From contig CAJPTC010000011.1 in the NCBI GenBank assembly GCA_905373475.1, forward strand, positions 9,994 through 73,993: DNA of 64,000 nt. The letters are read 5' to 3'. A model generated the notes under the pieces. The model was not told the DNA's origin. It worked only from the letters and a program-made list of their open reading frames with translations, and ran no database searches. Below, one piece after another: positions 46,369 to 54,699 of the stretch. The DNA is from Bacteroidia bacterium (GTDB lineage: Bacteria; Bacteroidota; Bacteroidia; Bacteroidales; CAJPTX01). Positions within the stretch are counted from its first letter, which is position 1, and each line of letters starts with the position of its first letter. The translations under genes and the position numbers were made by a program.

Positions 46369-47049
46369 CTAAGAGCAAAATTTACAACGTTGTTCTAAAA
46401 TTTCGCGCTGTAGAATGGTTACCTCGTGTTGAGCTAAAGCAATTACATTTTCACGACGCCACGCCATGAAAATTCTATTTACGACCTCGCGCGAAGTTGT
46501 GATTAACTCTGCCAACTTTAGTTGATTGATAGGAATGCGGAAACGCTTGCTGTGAAAGACTTCCCGTGCAAGATACAGAAGCAGGTAAGCTAATCGCCCC
46601 TCTACGTCAAGCCGTTGCATATTTGTTGAATACGAGAGGAGGCGCAAACTTTCCGCTGCGGTAGTTTGCATTAAGTTTACAGCCAGTTGCGTATTCACCT
46701 GCGCTAAACTTAAAACGGGAGTATAGGGCATCGTAATGATGGTGGCTTCTCGGTAAATTTCTAATACCCAAGGTCGCCGATCATCTGTAATGTTGTGGTG
46801 GAGTAAAATCCAGTCGCCTGACGAAAAAAGATAGGAACCAAGAGGCTCGGCATGATTCGACGGATTTTTCACGACAACAAAACCACTGAGTAGGTAAGCG
46901 CACGGGTGCGGTGTCAAAAATCCTAATGAGAAATTGAGACCAGGTGCTATGTTTCTTACCTCTACTTCATTTGCGATCTTGAGGAGCTGCAACGGGGGAA
47001 GACCGCGAAAGAGAGGAATATGCGTTGACAAAAAATGCGCATCTACCAT
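46369..47049 (-). CDS. Crp/Fnr-family transcription regulator
   Basis: The 226-residue protein has an N-terminal cyclic-nucleotide-binding-like barrel (about 1-120), a long dimer helix (about 120-155) and a C-terminal winged helix-turn-helix: INQLKLAELITTSREVVNRIF. The recognition helix S-R-E-V-V-N-R keeps the Arg-Glu-x3-Arg residues by which E. coli CRP reads TGTGA. The N-terminus lacks the Cys cluster of FNR, and the CRP cAMP-binding residues are not evident, so the effector is unknown. It is divergent from the chemosensory operon, with a matching palindrome between them. Confidence 0.88.
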   Translation of the reverse strand: MVDAHFLSTHIPLFRGLPPLQLLKIANEVEVRNIAPGLNFSLGFLTPHPCAYLLSGFVVVKNPSNHAEPLGSYLFSSGDWILLHHNITDDRRPWVLEIYREATIITMPYTPVLSLAQVNTQLAVNLMQTTAAESLRLLSYSTNMQRLDVEGRLAYLLLYLAREVFHSKRFRIPINQLKLAELITTSREVVNRIFMAWRRENVIALAQHEVTILQREILEQRCKFCS

Positions 47050-47052
47050 CTA

Positions 47053-47075
47053 TTGTGACTTTAATCACAAAATTA
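47053..47075 (-). promoter_or_regulatory. CRP-type operator overlapping the regulator's own promoter
   Basis: The sequence TTGTGA-CTTTAA-TCACAA (47053-47070) is a perfect palindrome fitting the TGTGA-N6-TCACA consensus, centred 12-13 bases before the Crp/Fnr gene start. On the minus strand TAATTTTG (47068-47075) is a full -7 element that shares bases with one half-site, so binding should block the regulator's own transcription. The site is 85 bases upstream of the chemosensory operon and could regulate it too. Confidence 0.7.
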
Positions 47076-47155
47076 AGAGAAATCTTCTTTGTACTCTCTC
47101 GGTAAAGAAACAACTAACGCTTAGCTCCGTTTCCTTTTTGTGAAAGAATGTGGTA

Positions 47156-48946
47156 ATGGCGACGGGTGAAGTGGCGGTAAGCGAGCAGGTAGAGCAACTC
47201 GATATGAGTTACTCGGTGGAGGAGATTGTTTCTTTGTTTGAGGACGTGGATCAGAAAATTCAGGATCTGCATCAGTGTTCGGCGGATGACTTTTTGGGTC
47301 TCAACGCTAAGTTCAAGAACTTTTACAAGGAATCAAAGAGTGTTTCCAGCGATGCTACCACGCTATTAGCGCTGTTCTCGCACGAGCAGAATGAACAGCT
47401 GAAGGAGGAACTTACAGCGGGGCGTACTGAGCTACAGTTGAGCCTCGATTCTATGAAGGAGCAGCAGTATGAAACCTTGCGCTTAGTGCATGACCTCGGA
47501 GATGCCATGAGTGCCTATCTTTTCCCGCTCCGTCACATAAACAACGAGTTCGGAATCTTGAATATGGAGCTCATTGCGCTGGAGGTTAGTTTCCGAACAG
47601 CATTACTCCAAAATAACTTCGATACGGTCGGTTTCCAGCAGATGATTCGCGACTGGGAGGAGTTTGTTTACGATATTACGGAGACGAAGAAACTTAGCCA
47701 GAGTTTCCTAGAAGAGTGCGAATACTCGTTGCATCATATCGAGCTCATCGGAGGGCGCGGACTACGCAGTTTGGTAACCCTTACCGAGCTTACAGAGCAA
47801 GGGTTGATTCTTTTTGATGCGAAGCAAAAAGAATCGAATCAAAATCTACCTGCCATTCGCGCTAAGAGCGACAGCGTTGCCAAGAGTATTGCCGATGTAA
47901 TAACGAGTTTGCAGTACCAAGACATTATTCGCCAAAAGATGGAGCACATCCAGCAGGCGCATGTAAAACTGTTGGATGATCTCCAACAGATAGACTTAGA
48001 CAAGTCGCCCAATGCTTGGACGCAGGTTCTGGTACAAGTACGCGATATTTCGGCGCTACAGGCAGCTCAGTTGCTGGCTACGAACAAGGAATATCAGGCC
48101 GCCATTGAAGCCATTGCGCTGCATTTCCGTACCATTGCCAAGGAAATGACCTCGGTAGCATCGATTTGTCGGAGTACGATGAACGATAACGACGACCGCG
48201 AGCAGCGTTCCACGATAACTGATCTTGTAGATCGCTTCAAGCGCGCTGATGCGTTGCTTGCACGGGTATTGGAGGTATTCCCTGAGTGCAGTCGTGAGGT
48301 GCTTCTAATACGCGATGGCGCATCCATGCTCCAGAAACGGATAGGGGGGCACGTAGAGACCTTTTTCCGCCTCTCTACGCAGGTTGAGGTAATGCTATCG
48401 CCTTATCGCAAAACTCTGGGGCGGCATTTTGAGCATTACATGCTTCAGGTCGATGAGATGTTGAGCACTATGCGTCGCAACATGGAAAGTGTTAGCGTGC
48501 AGAATGCCATTCTCATAAAGAGTATTGAAGGATTAGGCCGATATGCTAAAAAGCTTGCCGAAAGCGAGTTACTCTGGGACTATGTACAACTGAACGTAAA
48601 ACGCTCACATTCTCTTTCCGAGCGTTTACTCAATACCGAGCAGGAAAGCAATGCTTTGCTCCGCAAGATTGAGACTACCTGTCGTTCAATATCTGACGAG
48701 ACACAAGCAGCGCTGGCAGCGGTTCGGTACTACGATTTCTTTGAAAATGTAATAGCCGAAATTGTACGGGGGCTTTCCTCAATGAGTTCGCGCATTTGTG
48801 CCGAAGTGGATGTGGCTGAGCATGGCGATATGAGCGCTGTGCGCGACCTTTACACGATGGAGAGTGAAAGAAAGATACATGATCAGTTTACAGGCACTAA
48901 CGAAGAGGAAGCGCCTGCTGATGATGACGATTTAGAGTTGTTCTAG
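47156..48946 (+). CDS. Soluble chemosensory protein with CheZ-like D-x3-Q motif
   Basis: This 596-residue protein opens the chemosensory operon. It has no signal peptide or membrane segment and is almost wholly helical, with coiled-coil-like stretches. The MCP signalling-tip signature is absent. At about residues 251-260 it reads SLQYQDIIRQ, giving Asp256 and Gln260 in the D-x3-Q pattern of the CheZ phosphatase active site (QDLTGQ in E. coli). A similar later segment, VRYYDFFENVI, has Asp527 and Asn531, suggesting an internal duplication with a degenerate second site. The last residues, DDDDLELF, resemble the acidic CheY-binding C-terminal peptide of CheZ (ending SLGF). A phosphatase or scaffold role is inferred. 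ATG 47156 fits the upstream gaaag better than GTG 47150. Confidence 0.7.
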   Translation: MATGEVAVSEQVEQLDMSYSVEEIVSLFEDVDQKIQDLHQCSADDFLGLNAKFKNFYKESKSVSSDATTLLALFSHEQNEQLKEELTAGRTELQLSLDSMKEQQYETLRLVHDLGDAMSAYLFPLRHINNEFGILNMELIALEVSFRTALLQNNFDTVGFQQMIRDWEEFVYDITETKKLSQSFLEECEYSLHHIELIGGRGLRSLVTLTELTEQGLILFDAKQKESNQNLPAIRAKSDSVAKSIADVITSLQYQDIIRQKMEHIQQAHVKLLDDLQQIDLDKSPNAWTQVLVQVRDISALQAAQLLATNKEYQAAIEAIALHFRTIAKEMTSVASICRSTMNDNDDREQRSTITDLVDRFKRADALLARVLEVFPECSREVLLIRDGASMLQKRIGGHVETFFRLSTQVEVMLSPYRKTLGRHFEHYMLQVDEMLSTMRRNMESVSVQNAILIKSIEGLGRYAKKLAESELLWDYVQLNVKRSHSLSERLLNTEQESNALLRKIETTCRSISDETQAALAAVRYYDFFENVIAEIVRGLSSMSSRICAEVDVAEHGDMSAVRDLYTMESERKIHDQFTGTNEEEAPADDDDLELF

Positions 48947-48969
48947 AATAAATAGCAGACAGAAATAAA

Positions 48970-49305
48970 ATGAAGACGGCGAAGCTAAAGATGTCTGACG
49001 GTAAAACGAAAGGCAGTGGCGTGCTCTCATTGCAGGGGAATTTGTCTCTTGACAATATCGAGCAGGTGGTGCATTTCTTCCGTGAAGCTGTAGGAAAATA
49101 CAAACGTTTATCGGTAGAACTCAAAGAGGTAAATGCGATAGATCTGGGCTTCTTGCAGTTGCTCTGGAGCTTGGAGAATGATATGCATGAGAAAGGGGAG
49201 GGACTCGAGGTGAAGATGGTGCTCCCCGATGAGTTAGAGCAGTTGTTGCGTAACACAGGTTTTTCACGTTGGTTGGGCTCTGCGGCCTCGGCCACGAAAC
49301 AATAG
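48970..49305 (+). CDS. STAS-domain protein of the chemosensory operon
   Basis: The 111-residue protein has the STAS fold pattern: GVLSLQGNLSLDNIEQVV, then the strand-turn RLSVELKEVNAIDLGFLQLL. In anti-sigma-factor antagonists and in many chemosensory STAS proteins the turn has a phosphorylatable Ser (DSSGL or DLSFLQLL); here that place is Gly60 (DLGFLQLL), so control by Ser phosphorylation is unlikely. STAS genes commonly accompany CheA and CheY in such clusters, but their role is poorly known. CheY follows after five bases. Confidence 0.85.
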   Translation: MKTAKLKMSDGKTKGSGVLSLQGNLSLDNIEQVVHFFREAVGKYKRLSVELKEVNAIDLGFLQLLWSLENDMHEKGEGLEVKMVLPDELEQLLRNTGFSRWLGSAASATKQ

Positions 49306-49310
49306 ATACG

Positions 49311-49676
49311 ATGCCAAAGAAGATTTTGATAGTAGACGATTCTGAGAGCATCCGCGAGGTCGTGAGTTTCACCTTGGAGAATGAAGGCTTTGAGGTGTTA
49401 GTGGCGAACGACGGGACGGACGCGTTGAAGTTCCTCGACGGGCGAGAGATCGATATGATAATAACCGACCTCCACATGCCCGAAATGGACGGGATTACGC
49501 TTATAAAGCATGTGAGAGAAATGGAGGCGTACCAACGTATCCCCATTTTGTTTCTGACCACGGAGTCGCAAACAGCGAAGAAGATGGAGGCGAAAGAGGC
49601 AGGTGCGACAGGGTGGATTATTAAACCTTTTGTGCCTGCAAAACTCATTGCGGCACTCCAAAAAGTTCTTCGCTGA
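49311..49676 (+). CDS. cheY: Chemotaxis response regulator CheY
   Basis: At 121 residues this is a stand-alone receiver domain. The acidic pair is Asp9-Asp10 (LIVDDSESIR), the phosphorylated Asp is Asp53 (ITDLHMPEMDG), the switch Thr is in FLTTES and the Lys is in IIKPF (about 105). The ATG at 49311 gives the normal MPKKILIVDD start; an upstream in-frame start (49269) would overlap the STAS gene. The TGATG junction with cheA shows coupled translation. The output target is not in this operon. Confidence 0.93.
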   Translation: MPKKILIVDDSESIREVVSFTLENEGFEVLVANDGTDALKFLDGREIDMIITDLHMPEMDGITLIKHVREMEAYQRIPILFLTTESQTAKKMEAKEAGATGWIIKPFVPAKLIAALQKVLR

Positions 49677-51820
49677 TGGATGCTAGTTTGGATAATTTCA
49701 AGAAGAAGTTCATTGAAGAGGCAGTAGACCTCATCGATGATCTCGAAAAGGCGGTGTTAGAACTTGAGGATAATACGACCGATGCCGATATTGTGCAACG
49801 GATCTTCCGCATTATGCACACCCTCAAGGGGAATAGCAGCATGTTCGGTTTTGAGCAGATCGACCGCTTTACGCACCATATGGAAACCATCTACGACCAA
49901 GTGCGGAGTGGCGAACGTGAGGTTACACAAGCTACGCTCAACGTTACGTTGCGTTCGGTAGACCATCTTAAGAATTTGCTTGACGAAGCGGGAAACGAGA
50001 GTGCTGCCCTCATGAAAGAGCAGGAAGCACTCATGCAGCAGATGGATGCCATTATTGAAGGGCGTCCCGTACCAGCCGATGCATCGCAAGCAGCTGCTGA
50101 AGCGCCACAATCTGTGCCCGAGGTTTCCGTTAAGGCTGCACCGCAACCTGTTCCGACCGAAGAAAAAGGAACGTATGAAACCTTTTTCATACGCTATGCG
50201 CCCGTAACAGATATTTTTAACAATGGTACAAATCCTCTCTACCAAGTAGATGAACTGCAAGCGTTAGGTAAGGCAAAAATTAAGGTACACTTTGAGAAAG
50301 TACCACCACTTGCCGAAATCGAACCTTCGTTTTGCTACACATCTTGGGAAATTATTCTCGCGACCGACAAAGGGCAGAATGCTATAGATGATGTGTTCAT
50401 CTTCGTGGAGGGTGATTCTGACTTGAAGATTGAGCGTCTTGAAGCGGGCAATCTTCTGGAGAATACAACTTTTGTTTCTGAACTTGAGAATTTGTGGGCA
50501 AAGCAAACTGAGGCGAATCTCGATGAGATACGGAAGATTATTCCATCGCGCGTTGTTGTACAACAGGCCGAGGTAGCAGCTACCACGCAACCAGCGGCGC
50601 GCCAGAATGCGTCAAAGAACGTTGCAATATCTTCTATCCGTGTAGCGTCTGAAAAGCTCGATGAGCTGATGAACCTCGTATCGGAGCTTGTTACCACGCA
50701 GGCGCGCCTTACGCTTTTTGCCGAAGAAAACGATTTGCCAGGGCTTACGGTTATCTCCGAGAATGTGCAAAAGCTGAGTAGACAGTTGCGCGACATAGCC
50801 TTTAGCATTGTTCTCATCCCGATTGAGAATTTGATTACACGTTTCCACCGCTTGGTGCGCGACCTCTCGCAAGGTTTGCATAAGGATGTGCGCTTCATAA
50901 CGGAGGGTTCTGATACCGAACTCGATAAGACGATAATCGAAGGACTGGCCGATCCTCTTATGCATATCCTCCGCAATAGCCTCGATCATGGGATCGAAGA
51001 TGCTGCAACGCGCGAAAAGATGGGGAAACCGCGTCAGGGTACTGTTCGTTTGAAGGCTTTCTATTCGGGAACGAATGTTTTGATTCAGGTGTCGGATGAC
51101 GGTGCAGGGATTGACCCCGTGGCAGTCCATAACAAAGCTGTGGAAAAGGGGATTATTCCTGCCGATAGGAAGCTCTCAAAACGAGATACCCTCGATCTGG
51201 TCTTTATGCCAGGCTTTAGTACTGCCAAGACAGTAACCGATGTATCTGGGCGTGGCGTGGGGATGGATGTTGTAAAACGTAAAATCTCCGAATTACGTGG
51301 TGAGGTTGAGTTAGATTCGGAACGTGGTGTTGGCACTACGATTACGATTAAGTTGCCACTTACACTCTCGATCATTGATGGTCTGTTGGTTAAGGTTGAT
51401 GAAACCTCTTACGTAATTCCTCTTTCCGCAGTAGATAAGATCTACGCAGTAGAACACGCAAAGGTGGTGAACCAGTTCAACGACGTGGTAGTGCTTGATG
51501 GAAAGCAAATCCCATTCTTCAACCTCCGTAAGGAGTTCAACTTACCCGAGACAACGCTTGCGATGGAGCAAGTAATAGTGGTGCATTTTGAGGAACGGAA
51601 AGTAGGCTTTGTGGTAGATACCGTAGTAGGAGAATACCAAGCCGTTTTGAAACCGTTAGGGCGACACTACAAGAACCAAGACATGATCTCTGGGGCAACC
51701 ATCCTCGGGGACGGAACAGTGGCGCTGGTGATGGACACGAATAGAATAATCAAGCACTTTACAGCCAAAGAAGAGTTTAGTATGGGTGCTGTTCAGATGG
51801 GGCATGAGGAGAAATTGTAA
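49676..51820 (+). CDS. cheA: Chemotaxis histidine kinase CheA
   Basis: The 714-residue protein has the full CheA layout. The P1 domain (about 1-105) carries His48 in RIMHTLKGNSSMFGF. A Pro/Ala/Gln-rich linker (about 130-165) leads to a second domain with NNGTNPLYQVDEL. Dimerisation (P3) begins near 325 (VASEKLDELMNLVSELV), the ATPase part has HILRNSLDHGIE (N box), SDDGAGID (G1) and GRGVGMDVV (G2), and the CheW-like P5 starts with LSIIDGLLVKVDE. All catalytic residues appear intact. It should phosphorylate CheY and CheB under receptor control. Confidence 0.97.
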   Translation: MDASLDNFKKKFIEEAVDLIDDLEKAVLELEDNTTDADIVQRIFRIMHTLKGNSSMFGFEQIDRFTHHMETIYDQVRSGEREVTQATLNVTLRSVDHLKNLLDEAGNESAALMKEQEALMQQMDAIIEGRPVPADASQAAAEAPQSVPEVSVKAAPQPVPTEEKGTYETFFIRYAPVTDIFNNGTNPLYQVDELQALGKAKIKVHFEKVPPLAEIEPSFCYTSWEIILATDKGQNAIDDVFIFVEGDSDLKIERLEAGNLLENTTFVSELENLWAKQTEANLDEIRKIIPSRVVVQQAEVAATTQPAARQNASKNVAISSIRVASEKLDELMNLVSELVTTQARLTLFAEENDLPGLTVISENVQKLSRQLRDIAFSIVLIPIENLITRFHRLVRDLSQGLHKDVRFITEGSDTELDKTIIEGLADPLMHILRNSLDHGIEDAATREKMGKPRQGTVRLKAFYSGTNVLIQVSDDGAGIDPVAVHNKAVEKGIIPADRKLSKRDTLDLVFMPGFSTAKTVTDVSGRGVGMDVVKRKISELRGEVELDSERGVGTTITIKLPLTLSIIDGLLVKVDETSYVIPLSAVDKIYAVEHAKVVNQFNDVVVLDGKQIPFFNLRKEFNLPETTLAMEQVIVVHFEERKVGFVVDTVVGEYQAVLKPLGRHYKNQDMISGATILGDGTVALVMDTNRIIKHFTAKEEFSMGAVQMGHEEKL

Positions 51821-51834
51821 CAATCGTTGAGAAG

Positions 51835-52368
51835 ATGAGTGACACGAATATTGCGAAAATAACGTCTTACTTGACGTTTAAGCTAGGCGACGAGGAATTT
51901 GCAGCACACGTTAGCAAAGTGCTGAATATATTGGAATTAACAAAGATTACCGAGGTGCCCAAGTCTCCCAATTATATGACGGGCGTTATCAATCTCCGTG
52001 GTTCGGTACTCCCTGTGATAGATACGCGCATTAAGTTCGGTATGACGCCTACAGAATTTACGCCGAGTACGTGCATAGTGGTAATGGACATAGATCTCGA
52101 AGGCGAGTCTGTGCACGTCGGCGCATTGGTTGATTCGGTGCAGGCTGTTGTAGAAATTGAGCACGACCAAATAATGCCCCCACCATCGCTGGGTAACAAG
52201 TATCGGTCGGAGTTCATAGAGGGGGTTGCAAACATAAACGATAAGTTTGTAATGATCCTCAACATGGACGAGGTGTTTAGTAGCGAAGACCTGATAGATC
52301 TGGCGTCGAAAACGCTAGAGTCTGAAGCACTTGTAAAAGACGGCGCAGAGGTTGCCCCCGAGGCATAG
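51835..52368 (+). CDS. cheW: Chemotaxis coupling protein CheW
   Basis: The 177-residue CheW domain protein begins YLTFKLGDEEFAAHVSKVLNILE and has the typical PKSPNYMTGVINLRGSVLPVIDTR core. It links CheA to receptors. A short acidic C-terminal extension after about residue 155 is slightly longer than usual. It follows cheA by 14 bases. Confidence 0.95.
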   Translation: MSDTNIAKITSYLTFKLGDEEFAAHVSKVLNILELTKITEVPKSPNYMTGVINLRGSVLPVIDTRIKFGMTPTEFTPSTCIVVMDIDLEGESVHVGALVDSVQAVVEIEHDQIMPPPSLGNKYRSEFIEGVANINDKFVMILNMDEVFSSEDLIDLASKTLESEALVKDGAEVAPEA

Positions 52369-52404
52369 CGATTCTGAGACAAAAGGGCGAATAGAAGGGC
52401 TACA

Positions 52405-53277
52405 ATGCCAGATAACGATTATACAATTCCCCCACTCCCCAGTAGCTATAGGGCGCAGCTAAGCGATGCTGAATTCGCGCGCCTGAGCGCATTTATCTAC
52501 AATGTTGCGGGTATTAAGATGCCGCCCGCAAAACGGATAATGCTACAGAGTAGGTTACAGAAACGTTTGCGTGAACTCGGCATGGATTCTTTTAAGGAAT
52601 ACACAGAATATTTGCTGAGCGAACGAGGGAAGCAGGAAGAACTCATCCAGATGTTGGATGTTGTTAGCACGAATAAGACAGACTTTTTCCGCGAACCTGT
52701 GCACTTCGATTTTTTGCGTGAAACCATTCTCCCTGCGCACTATCAAGCATCAGGAGCTCGCCCTATCAAGATCTGGAGTGCCGCCTGCTCTAGTGGCGAA
52801 GAACCCTACACTATAGCTATGACTATTGCCGAGTACTGTCGTATCAAGGGCGTGCAGTACGATTACTCCATCGTCGGAACAGATATTAGCACGAAGGTGC
52901 TTAAGATGGCAGAGAATGCTGTCTATAAGATGGATAAAATCGAGGGTATGCCCCTAGAAATCTTGCATCGTTATTTTTTGCGAAGCAAGGATCGGGCGAA
53001 CCCGACGGTGCGTGTTATCCCCGAATTGCGTAGGCATGTGAAGGTGCAGCGCATGAATTTTATGGATGAAACGTATCCTATTAACGAAACCTTTGATGTG
53101 GTTTTTTGCCGTAACGTTCTGATTTACTTTGATCGTCCGACGCAAGAAAAAGTAATAGGTAAACTGTGTACAAAACTCAAACAAGGGGGCTATTTTTTTC
53201 TCGGTCATTCGGAGTCTATCATGAATATGTCGCTCCCTTTGCAGGCCGTACGCCCCACCATCTTTCGTAAGATATAA
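52405..53277 (+). CDS. cheR: Chemoreceptor methyltransferase CheR
   Basis: The 290-residue protein has the N-terminal helical CheR domain (RIMLQSRLQKRLRELG) and a SAM-dependent methyltransferase domain: IWSAACSSGEEPYTIAM (SAM loop), IVGTDISTKVLKMAENAVY, and VVFCRNVLIYFD. It ends LFLGHSES-like (FLGHSESIMNM). It should methylate glutamates of receptors with SAM. Since no receptor gene is nearby, its substrate is encoded elsewhere or is atypical. Confidence 0.95.
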   Translation: MPDNDYTIPPLPSSYRAQLSDAEFARLSAFIYNVAGIKMPPAKRIMLQSRLQKRLRELGMDSFKEYTEYLLSERGKQEELIQMLDVVSTNKTDFFREPVHFDFLRETILPAHYQASGARPIKIWSAACSSGEEPYTIAMTIAEYCRIKGVQYDYSIVGTDISTKVLKMAENAVYKMDKIEGMPLEILHRYFLRSKDRANPTVRVIPELRRHVKVQRMNFMDETYPINETFDVVFCRNVLIYFDRPTQEKVIGKLCTKLKQGGYFFLGHSESIMNMSLPLQAVRPTIFRKI

Positions 53278-53294
53278 AAAGAGCTAGAAACGAA

Positions 53295-54224
53295 ATGGAC
53301 AATCAGTCACACGACATAATAGACGGCGAGGTTTGTACTCGCCTTTCCGATACGGAACTGCTGGAAGAGTTGCGCAGACGTATAACGCGCAATAACCAGA
53401 CTGTAGAGGAACTGACCGTACTGAATACGGAACTCCGTGATGTAAATAAAAAACTAGAGGAGTCGGAGTCGCTCAAGAGTCATTTTATAAGCAACATCAC
53501 CAACGAGATTATGAACCCCTTTACCTCTATATTGGGGCTCTCTCGTGCGATACTCTCGGTAGACAAGGAGGCGTGGAAGAAGGTGATTCAGATGGTAGCT
53601 CTCATTCATTCCGAGGCATTCAGTCTGGATTTCCAGTTCCGTAACATCTTTTTTGCTGCCAAAATAGAGGCAGGGGAGCAGACGCCCGAGGTTCTCAATG
53701 TAGATATTCTCGCACTCGTAGACGGTTTGCTAGATAGTTTCCGCTACGAGCTCCGAAAGAAACGCCTCTTGGTGAATTTCAAGGATGAGAGTCCATCCAA
53801 AGATGCGGGAATGGCGTTCAAAACCGATCCGCTCTATGTGAAACTCATTATGGCCAATCTCCTCAACAACGCAATCAACTTTAGTTTCGAGAACAACGTC
53901 ATAGATTTCACACTGCGCATAGAGAATGGCGAGATGACGTTTGCAGTAAAAGATTACGGCGTAGGTATTGCAGAAGACCGCCAGAAGATAATTTTCGATC
54001 GCTTTGCTCGTGGCGACAATGGTATTAACTCTGTGAATAGGGGGCACGGTCTAGGGCTCTCGGTGAGTAAAGCCATTCTAGATCTTCTGGAAGGTACAAT
54101 AACCGTTGAGAGTGAGTTGGGGAAAGGTGCGCTTTTTGTAGTGCGTATTCCTGAGTCGGAACTCCCGGTAGAAGGCTATGCCGCGGAGAGCAATGAGATC
54201 TTTTTTGACGAAGAATCGTTCTAG
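53295..54224 (+). CDS. Histidine-kinase-like protein lacking the phospho-acceptor His
   Basis: The 309-residue soluble protein has a coiled coil (about 22-60), a HisKA-like helix, and an intact ATPase domain: NLLNNAINFS (N box), KDYGVGIAEDR (G1), DRFARGD (F box) and GHGLGLSVSKAI (G2). In the H box, normally S-H-E-I-R-T-P, this protein reads T-N-E-I-M-N-P, with Asn70 (codon 53502-53504) where the phosphorylated His should be. It may bind ATP but is not expected to autophosphorylate at this site. It sits between cheR and cheD (gaps 17 and 2 bases). Asn at this place may be a trait of its subfamily. Confidence 0.88.
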   Translation: MDNQSHDIIDGEVCTRLSDTELLEELRRRITRNNQTVEELTVLNTELRDVNKKLEESESLKSHFISNITNEIMNPFTSILGLSRAILSVDKEAWKKVIQMVALIHSEAFSLDFQFRNIFFAAKIEAGEQTPEVLNVDILALVDGLLDSFRYELRKKRLLVNFKDESPSKDAGMAFKTDPLYVKLIMANLLNNAINFSFENNVIDFTLRIENGEMTFAVKDYGVGIAEDRQKIIFDRFARGDNGINSVNRGHGLGLSVSKAILDLLEGTITVESELGKGALFVVRIPESELPVEGYAAESNEIFFDEESF

Positions 54225-54226
54225 GA

Positions 54227-54691
54227 ATGCCTACACGCGAGACGCACTTTTTATATCCAGCTGCGCTTTTTGCTAGCAAGGATGCTGTGACCGTTTCGAC
54301 GATTCTCGGCTCTTGTGTGGCGGTCTGCCTTTTCGATAAGAGTAAGAACATAGGAGGCATAAACCACTTTATGCTCCCGCTCTGGAACGGACAAGGTCTT
54401 GAAAGCCCTAAGTATGGCAACGTGGCCATTCGGAAGCTCCTTCAGAAGTTGGAGTCGCTTGGTTGTCGGAAAGAAGACTTAATCGCTAAGATTTTTGGCG
54501 GCGGAGAGGTGATTGAAACGGGGACACATTTCCAGATAGGCGCACGTAATATCCAGACCGCAGAGGAAGAGTTGAAGGCGCTTGGTATACCCATCGTTGC
54601 CCGTAGTACGGGCGGCAAGAATGGGCGAAAATTGGAGTTCGATACCGAGACGGGAGCTGTTCGCCAGCGTCTGATACAAAAGACTATGTAG
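54227..54691 (+). CDS. cheD: Chemoreceptor glutamine deamidase CheD
   Basis: The 154-residue protein shows the CheD active site: Cys30 in STILGSCVAVCLFD and His47 in GGINHFMLP, 17 residues apart as in Thermotoga CheD. FGGGEVI and the C-terminal ARSTGGKNGRKLEFDTETG are also typical. CheD deamidates receptor glutamines and often pairs with CheC. No cheC is present here, so another phosphatase, perhaps the first gene of the operon, may fill that role. Confidence 0.94.
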   Translation: MPTRETHFLYPAALFASKDAVTVSTILGSCVAVCLFDKSKNIGGINHFMLPLWNGQGLESPKYGNVAIRKLLQKLESLGCRKEDLIAKIFGGGEVIETGTHFQIGARNIQTAEEELKALGIPIVARSTGGKNGRKLEFDTETGAVRQRLIQKTM

Positions 54692-54699
54692 GAGACACT

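Noticed and set aside
47156..48946. First Che-operon protein as a cytoplasmic methyl-accepting receptor
   Set aside because: The conserved MCP hairpin-tip sequence is not present and no methylation-site helices can be recognised.
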